Shown one piece after another: positions 7,907-11,816 of a stretch of 11,816 nt of DNA. Made by a program: the position numbers and the translations under genes. Below the pieces are notes generated by a model. It ran no database searches. It was not told where the DNA came from and saw only the letters and a program-made list of their open reading frames with translations. Source of the DNA: Chitinophagaceae bacterium UBA2791 (GTDB lineage Bacteria > Bacteroidota > Bacteroidia > Chitinophagales > Chitinophagaceae); assembly GCA_002352105.1 (NCBI GenBank), contig DEHV01000067.1:37783-49598 (forward strand), read 5' to 3'. Numbering within the stretch: the first letter of the stretch is position 1; each line of letters starts with the position of its first letter.

Positions 7907-8872
7907 TTATAAGGCGAACGGATGCGTTGCCAATGGCTTGCCGGCAAACGGATGAAAATCGCCTTTCAGGCCCTCAGGCTCCCGCGTTCTGATATCATGG
8001 ACCAGCTCAATGGAAGGCAGGGCTTCTATCAGTCCAAACCCGCCTCCCTGTAAAATGTTTTCATAACTCTTGGTATGAAGATCCTTAAACCCGTCGCTGA
8101 ATTCAATTTCCGCCCCTTCCATGGTCAAAGAACGGTAAGTGCGCTGTCCTTTTTCTCTAACTGAGGGCGGAAGGGTGTCTTCATTTATGCTCAGGAACCA
8201 CCGGACCCTCGCCCGCTCCAATTGCAGAAAACCGGCGGCGCGATCGTGCGTATGGATATGGATGGTATTTTGCTTCGCTTTTCCAAAGATCCAGATCAGC
8301 ATATCAAAAAAATGGATCCCTATATTAGTGGCTATGCCGCCGGATTTGCCGATATCCCCCTTCCAACTGGTAAAATACCAATTCCCTCTCGATGTAATAT
8401 AAGCCAGGTCGACATCGAAGATCTTAGAGGGATCGGCGTTGGCAACTTTTTCCTTTAAAGCAATAATATCGGGATGAAGACGCAGCTGAAGGATATTATA
8501 TACGTTCTTACCCGTTTCCCGCTGCAACTGGTCGAGGGCTTCAACATTCCAGGGGTTCAATACCAGGGGTTTTTCGCAAATCACTGAAGCGTCGTGCCGC
8601 AGGCCGAAACGAATATGGGAGTCATGCAGATAGTTGGGCGAGCAGATGGACAGGTAATCTATTTTCTTCCCTGTCCTTTTTAGTTTTTCGATATGCCGGT
8701 CAAAACGTTCGAATTCCACAAAAAAGCTGGCTTCCGGAAAATAGCTGTCCATAATCCCCACCGAATCGAATTTGTCCAAAGCAGCCACCACTTTGTTCCC
8801 GGTTTCCTTAATCGCCTTGAAATGACGGGGGGCAATAAAGCCGGCAGCCCCGATTAATACAAAGTCTTTCAT
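7907..8872 (-). CDS. wlbA: Gfo/Idh/MocA oxidoreductase, WlbA/WbpB type (UDP-GlcNAc-uronate 3-dehydrogenase)
   Basis: A 321-residue enzyme, typical for WlbA. The N-terminal Rossmann motif is GAAGFIA (8-14), followed by SVGIMDSYFPEASFF (37-51), EFERFDRH (53-60), ICSPNYLHDSH (76-86) and the family hallmark CEKPLVLNP (99-107) with catalytic-type Lys101; GIHFFDML (185-192) supplies the conserved His187. These blocks agree closely with WlbA of Bordetella and WbpB of Pseudomonas, as I remember those sequences. They oxidise C3 of UDP-N-acetyl-glucosaminuronic acid with NAD and regenerate it on 2-oxoglutarate. It is the first gene of the leftward operon, so the pathway probably starts from UDP-GlcNAcA; the 6-dehydrogenase that makes it is not in this window. 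An AGGAAGA purine stretch lies 8-15 bases before the ATG and may be a ribosome binding site. Confidence 0.92.
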   Translation of the reverse strand: MKDFVLIGAAGFIAPRHFKAIKETGNKVVAALDKFDSVGIMDSYFPEASFFVEFERFDRHIEKLKRTGKKIDYLSICSPNYLHDSHIRFGLRHDASVICEKPLVLNPWNVEALDQLQRETGKNVYNILQLRLHPDIIALKEKVANADPSKIFDVDLAYITSRGNWYFTSWKGDIGKSGGIATNIGIHFFDMLIWIFGKAKQNTIHIHTHDRAAGFLQLERARVRWFLSINEDTLPPSVREKGQRTYRSLTMEGAEIEFSDGFKDLHTKSYENILQGGGFGLIEALPSIELVHDIRTREPEGLKGDFHPFAGKPLATHPFAL

Positions 8873-9058
8873 TAAACGTATCTTCCTTATATTCTTTTAT
8901 AAAGGGTAAAATCGATCGAAATACAAACCACGACCGTTGATCATTATTATAACGCAAAGGCCAACCCCGGGATTATCCAACGCGCTTCATTTATCAGGGC
9001 CAAGCCGGTTAAGCGTTGCGCCTCGCCGCAAACTCACCCGCGCCCAACCTCCCACAAT

Positions 9059-9066
9059 CAAAGATA
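9059..9066 (-). promoter_or_regulatory. Candidate -7 element for the leftward operon
   Basis: On the minus strand this reads TATCTTTG, a match to the Bacteroidota -7 consensus TAnnTTTG. No clear TTG element lies 17-23 bases upstream of it, only an AT-rich stretch, so support is limited. It is the only TAnnTTTG I found on the minus strand between 8873 and 9264. If used, the wlbA transcript would carry a leader of roughly 180 bases. Confidence 0.3.
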
Positions 9067-9194
9067 GGAAGAGTTGGGGTTTGTAAAATCATAAATAAGA
9101 ATAAGCCTCAGGCATGCTAAAAACGGGATTTCTCCGTTAGTAGTATTATCCGAAATTTCTTTCCGTACCTGCAAAATACCAATGCCTCATCGGG

Positions 9195-9216
9195 TCATCC
9201 CTGCATACAGGAATGA
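9195..9216. repeat. Imperfect inverted repeat upstream of the rightward promoter
   Basis: TCATCCCTG (9195-9203) and CAGGAATGA (9208-9216) pair at eight of nine positions around the loop CATA. It lies about 50 bases upstream of the rightward -33 element, a position suited to an operator, though the palindrome could also be chance. No T-run follows it on either strand, so it is not an intrinsic terminator. Confidence 0.4.
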
Positions 9217-9264
9217 GGGTTCAGGCGTCCGGCCCTAAAACGAACAGAAACCTCGCTCAAATGC

Positions 9265-9293
9265 TTGAAGAATGGAGGGAATACATACATTTG
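9265..9293 (+). promoter_or_regulatory. Bacteroidota-type promoter for the Wzz-like gene
   Basis: TTG at 9265-9267 and TACATTTG at 9286-9293 are separated by 18 bases. This matches the Bacteroidota promoter pattern TTG-N17-23-TAnnTTTG. Transcription would start near 9300 and give a leader of about 58 bases before the ATG at 9358. The TTG also opens a 31-codon in-frame upstream extension of the Wzz-like gene, which I read as non-coding because it lies in the promoter. Confidence 0.65.
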
Positions 9294-9300
9294 CACACAT

Positions 9301-9336
9301 CCGGCCTGCGCCGGGATGCAACGACCCGAGCGGTCG
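9301..9336 (+). repeat. Two small hairpins in the wzz leader
   Basis: CCGGC (9301-9305) pairs with GCCGG (9310-9314) around CTGC, and CGACC (9322-9326) pairs with GGTCG (9332-9336) around CGAGC. Both would lie at the very start of the predicted transcript. The second is followed by AAAAATC rather than a T-run, so neither is an intrinsic terminator. They may affect mRNA stability or translation; that is inference. Confidence 0.4.
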
Positions 9337-9357
9337 AAAAATCTAATTAGACTGACT

Positions 9358-10482
9358 ATGGAACCCAAAAAAACATCCTTTACCGAGCAGCACTCGGATT
9401 CCGACGCTTATATTGGCCTCCTCTTGTATAAAACCGGCAAATCGGTAAAAAATTTTATGCTTTGGATGATCGGAGGCCTATCCTCCCTGGGAAAGGCCTT
9501 ATTGGCGCTTGTCGTCTTTTTGGTGAGAAATATCTTCTGGCTTCTGCTGGGCGCAGGCATCGGTCTCGGTTATGGCGCCTACCTGGTCAACCAACAGGGA
9601 GCAAAGTACTCTTCCGAGATGAGCGTAAAAACGAACTTTAACAGTTCAAGAACCTTGTACAATACGGTTAGCTTTCTGAATGCACTGATCACTAACCAGA
9701 AAACGGACGAGCTGAGCGCTATTTTTAAAATCACTCCGGAAGAAAGCAAACAACTGCTGAATTTCACCGCCGAGCCGATCAAATCTGAGATCATCGCGTC
9801 GGAGATATACAAAGAACGGTTCTTAGACCATGACCGATCGACTAAAATAAGGCAGGATACTTTCTGGGTAAAAACGCTAAAATATAGCAACTTTAAGCTT
9901 TCGCTTACGCCCTACGATTTCCCCTATCATAAGATCACTGCCGTCGCAACCAATCCATTTATCTTCGGCAAGCTTCAGAACGGGATACAGGAATACGTAT
10001 CCAATAATGAATTGCTGAAAAAGATCAGGGACAACCAGACAGCTTACAACGAGCATAAAAGAAAGATGATCGTTTCTGCTATTGAAAAACTGGACACTTT
10101 AAGACAAGCTTATAACCAACGGATACAAAGCGGACACCCCGCCTCTTCACCTGGCAATAGCCAAATCAATGTAACGCAACCGCTACCCGAGATCAAAACT
10201 CCCGAACTGGCATTATACGATGAGATGCTGGGGCTTAGCGATGAACTAAAAAGGTTTAATAACCAATCTTCGGCAGAGACCAATATCATTGAAGTTTTTT
10301 ATCCCTTCAATCCGGTGGGTCAAAAAGTATCCTTTTTCAGGCAAAATATAGCCGCTTATTCCTTTTATGGTTTCTGCTTAAGTCTACTTATTCTTCTCAG
10401 CATTGGCTTACGGCGCGCCATTAGGGCCGCCGCTCCGAAGCAAGCCGCTAAAAGCGCCGCCAATAATACAGATGCCATATGA
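9358..10482 (+). CDS. Wzz-like polysaccharide chain-length determinant (PCP family)
   Basis: A 374-residue inner-membrane protein. A cytoplasmic N-terminus of about 45 residues leads into a first membrane segment at roughly 47-77 (rich in Leu, Val, Gly). A large soluble periplasmic part follows with helical, charged stretches around 205-255 and a Pro/Ser-rich linker near 259-282, and the second membrane segment is at roughly 333-351. Just before it is FYPFNPVGQKVS, the proline-rich pattern typical of Wzz/PCP proteins. The tail is basic and alanine-rich. The family sets polymer length together with the Wzy polymerase. ATG at 9358 was chosen; a TTG at 9265 in the same frame would add 31 residues but coincides with the promoter. 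The gene ends in tandem stops TGA TAA. No tyrosine kinase domain is attached. Overall sequence is divergent, so the assignment rests mainly on topology and the proline motif. Confidence 0.78.
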   Translation: MEPKKTSFTEQHSDSDAYIGLLLYKTGKSVKNFMLWMIGGLSSLGKALLALVVFLVRNIFWLLLGAGIGLGYGAYLVNQQGAKYSSEMSVKTNFNSSRTLYNTVSFLNALITNQKTDELSAIFKITPEESKQLLNFTAEPIKSEIIASEIYKERFLDHDRSTKIRQDTFWVKTLKYSNFKLSLTPYDFPYHKITAVATNPFIFGKLQNGIQEYVSNNELLKKIRDNQTAYNEHKRKMIVSAIEKLDTLRQAYNQRIQSGHPASSPGNSQINVTQPLPEIKTPELALYDEMLGLSDELKRFNNQSSAETNIIEVFYPFNPVGQKVSFFRQNIAAYSFYGFCLSLLILLSIGLRRAIRAAAPKQAAKSAANNTDAI

Positions 10483-10485
10483 TAA

Positions 10486-10590
10486 TATGATAAGCAGGCG
10501 GCTTATCAAAGCGTTACAGAAAAATGCGATATTAATAAAGTGACGAAAGATTATATTCAGCTTTATAAACAAATAACAAACGCGGCTTGA
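10486..10590 (+). pseudogene. 3'-end remnant of a glycosyltransferase gene
   Basis: Directly after the tandem stops of the Wzz-like gene, the same reading frame stays open for 34 codons and ends with TGA at 10588-10590. The translation has KCDINKVTKDYIQLYKQI near its end, which resembles the C-terminal helix of GT4 glycosyltransferases (pattern: aromatic or Asp, Ile/Val, x, Y, x, x, LY). There is no plausible start codon; the only in-frame GTG (10540) would leave 17 residues. Its stop overlaps the TTG start of the next gene as TTGA, the type of junction seen between intact operon genes. I infer that an upstream glycosyltransferase gene was removed by a deletion ending near 10483-10490. Chance similarity in a short peptide is the main alternative. 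Confidence 0.5.
10488..10508. repeat. Perfect 8-bp inverted repeat after the Wzz-like gene
   Basis: TGATAAGC (10488-10495) and GCTTATCA (10501-10508) are perfect complements around the loop AGGCG. The stem begins six bases after the wzz stop. The following bases AAGCG on the plus strand and the AT-mixed sequence on the other side do not form a T-run, so I do not call a terminator. It sits at the proposed deletion junction. Confidence 0.55.
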
Positions 10591-11816
10591 AAAAGAAGAA
10601 AAATCTTTTATTGCTCATTAACCAGCTTCATAGCGGGGGCGCCGAAAAAGTAATGGCAAGCCTAAGCGTTGAATTTTCGGCTTTTTACAATATAACGCTC
10701 GTCATCTTTAACGATCCGGGAAAAATAGATTTTCCATATAATGGCGAGCTAATCGCTATCCCCCTCCCCTATTCTTCGGATACGCATCACAATAACCCGT
10801 TTAAAAGAGGCATAAGATTTTTTTATCTCATCAGGAAGCTTAGAAAAATAAAAAAACAAAAAAATATAGACGTATCTATTAGCTTCTTAGAAGCGGCCAA
10901 CATAGTAAATATACTTTCGTCAACTCGCGAGAAACTGATACTTAGCGTTCGAAGCTACCTAAGCCTTGAATTTAAAAACGACAGGAGACTTAGTATTTTC
11001 GGAACCTTTATCCGCTTTTTATATAACAGATCAAAATATATCGTAGCCCCCACGGAGCGCATTAAATCCGACCTTGTCGATAACTTTGGAGTATCCGGCA
11101 AAAACATTAAAACCATCTATAATTTCTCAGATGCGGAATGGATACGTAAAAGCATGTCTGAACCTATTGACCCCAACATTCTGGAAATAATGGAAAATCA
11201 TCCTGTGCTGGCGAGCGTAGGAAGGATGACCAACGCCAAGGCCCAATGGCTGTTACTTCCGGTATTGAAACAAATAAAGAAAGCAGTCCCTCGCATTAAA
11301 CTTATCCTGTTGGGAGACGGCCCTCTTCGGCCAACGCTCATCAGCAGGGCAGAGCAGTTGGACTTAAAGATCTACCAGCATGGAACAGACCAGCCGACCA
11401 GGGAAAACCTTGCTTCCGCCGATATTCTCCTGATGGGTTTCCAGAAGCCGTTTCCCTATCTTTCTAAAAGCCGGCTATTTCTAATGTCATCTGTCTATGA
11501 AGGCTTCCCCAATGTGCTCATTGAAGCAATGTTATGCGGGCTTCCTATCATATCTTCAGACTGTTCTTCCGGTCCGCGTGAAATTCTAAGCCCTGATTCA
11601 GATATGAATGCTCCTCATACCAAAGAATTGGAGTACGCGCCATATGGCATACTTACTTCCGTGTGCGACAGCCCCGAAAAGGAAGAGTTATATGTTTGCC
11701 AGGCGGCTACAGCGGCAATCGACCTTATTAACGATCATCAAAAAAGAGAACTTTATGCAGAGCAATCTCTCAAAAGAGCCGCGGACTATGAGAAGAAAAA
11801 TATCATTCAGCAATGG
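10587..11816 (+). CDS. GT4-type glycosyltransferase (partial, 3' end outside window)
   Basis: 410 codons are visible with no stop before the window ends. The N-terminus NLLLLINQLHSGGAEKVMASL has the acceptor-side glycine motif of GT-B glycosyltransferases. APTERIKSDL (residues 155-164) starts the linker region, SVGRM at 212-216 and LLGDGPLR follow in the donor domain, and SSVYEGFPNVLIEAMLCGLP carries the EX7E pair Glu305/Glu313 that binds the nucleotide sugar. It should retain stereochemistry and add a sugar to the lipid-linked repeat at the cytoplasmic face. The TTG at 10587 is the only start that preserves the N-terminal motif; the next ATG (10653) would cut it, and an in-frame stop lies at 10566. 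Base composition is visibly more A-rich than in the leftward operon, a hint of separate origin. The visible part already reaches the typical family length, so little is missing. Confidence 0.88.
   Translation, partial: MKKKKNLLLLINQLHSGGAEKVMASLSVEFSAFYNITLVIFNDPGKIDFPYNGELIAIPLPYSSDTHHNNPFKRGIRFFYLIRKLRKIKKQKNIDVSISFLEAANIVNILSSTREKLILSVRSYLSLEFKNDRRLSIFGTFIRFLYNRSKYIVAPTERIKSDLVDNFGVSGKNIKTIYNFSDAEWIRKSMSEPIDPNILEIMENHPVLASVGRMTNAKAQWLLLPVLKQIKKAVPRIKLILLGDGPLRPTLISRAEQLDLKIYQHGTDQPTRENLASADILLMGFQKPFPYLSKSRLFLMSSVYEGFPNVLIEAMLCGLPIISSDCSSGPREILSPDSDMNAPHTKELEYAPYGILTSVCDSPEKEELYVCQAATAAIDLINDHQKRELYAEQSLKRAADYEKKNIIQQW

Larger units (their letters stand above)
8873..9357. other. Divergent intergenic region between the two operons
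   Basis: These 485 bases hold no convincing gene; only very short open frames occur on either strand. Structures seen are a rightward promoter (9265-9293), a weak leftward promoter candidate (9059-9066), an imperfect inverted repeat (9195-9216), a weak stem with a T-run on the minus strand (9119-9138), and two leader hairpins (9301-9336). It presumably controls both operons. Confidence 0.7.

Noticed and set aside
9119..9138. Possible intrinsic terminator on the minus strand (AACGG stem followed by TTTTT)
   Set aside because: The stem is only five base pairs with a seven-base loop, and no gene on the minus strand ends here.
9265..9357. N-terminal extension of the Wzz-like protein from TTG at 9265
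   Set aside because: The stretch contains the predicted promoter and leader hairpins, and the ATG at 9358 gives a normal Wzz-type N-terminus.
1..11816. CRISPR arrays, tRNA or rRNA genes, insertion sequences
   Set aside because: No regularly spaced direct repeats, no RNA gene folds and no transposase-like frames were seen.

Overview
The window is part of a surface-polysaccharide (O-antigen or capsule-type) locus, probably from a Bacteroidota bacterium near Chitinophagaceae. That placement is inferred from a TTG-N18-TAnnTTTG promoter (9265-9293), mostly weak or absent Shine-Dalgarno sequences and the protein style. No taxonomic marker gene is present.

Minus strand, 8872 down to 1: nine tightly packed genes that read as one operon. 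In transcription order they are a WlbA/WbpB-type UDP-sugar oxidoreductase, an extended-SDR epimerase/dehydratase, a DegT/DnrJ-type PLP aminotransferase, an AsnB-like amidotransferase, a left-handed beta-helix acyltransferase, a class I methyltransferase, a WbpG/WbuX-type N-acetyl sugar amidotransferase, HisH and the first 155 codons of HisF. Stops and starts interlock (TAGTG, ATGA, ATGA and TAATG junctions), so translational coupling is likely. The HisH/HisF pair is not for histidine: HisF lacks the catalytic Asp11 of true HisF and sits directly behind the sugar amidotransferase. The set resembles the WbpG/HisH2/HisF2 system that turns an N-acetyl group into an acetamidino group. The inferred product is a nucleotide-linked 3-amino (acylated) uronic acid carrying an amidine, perhaps also a carboxamide from the AsnB-like enzyme and a methyl group.

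8873-9357: divergent intergenic region of 485 bases, with a good Bacteroidota-type promoter facing right, a weaker candidate facing left, and several small inverted repeats.

Plus strand, 9358 to the end: a Wzz-like chain-length regulator with two membrane segments, then a 108-base interval that appears to hold the 3' end of a deleted glycosyltransferase gene, then a GT4-type glycosyltransferase running off the window. The left operon would make the modified sugar donor; the right operon would assemble the polysaccharide and control its chain length.

The most notable points are the pairing of two different glutamine-dependent nitrogen-transfer systems in one sugar operon, a methyltransferase coupled to the amidination enzyme, a Glu-to-Cys change in the AsnB glutamine site, and the glycosyltransferase remnant.
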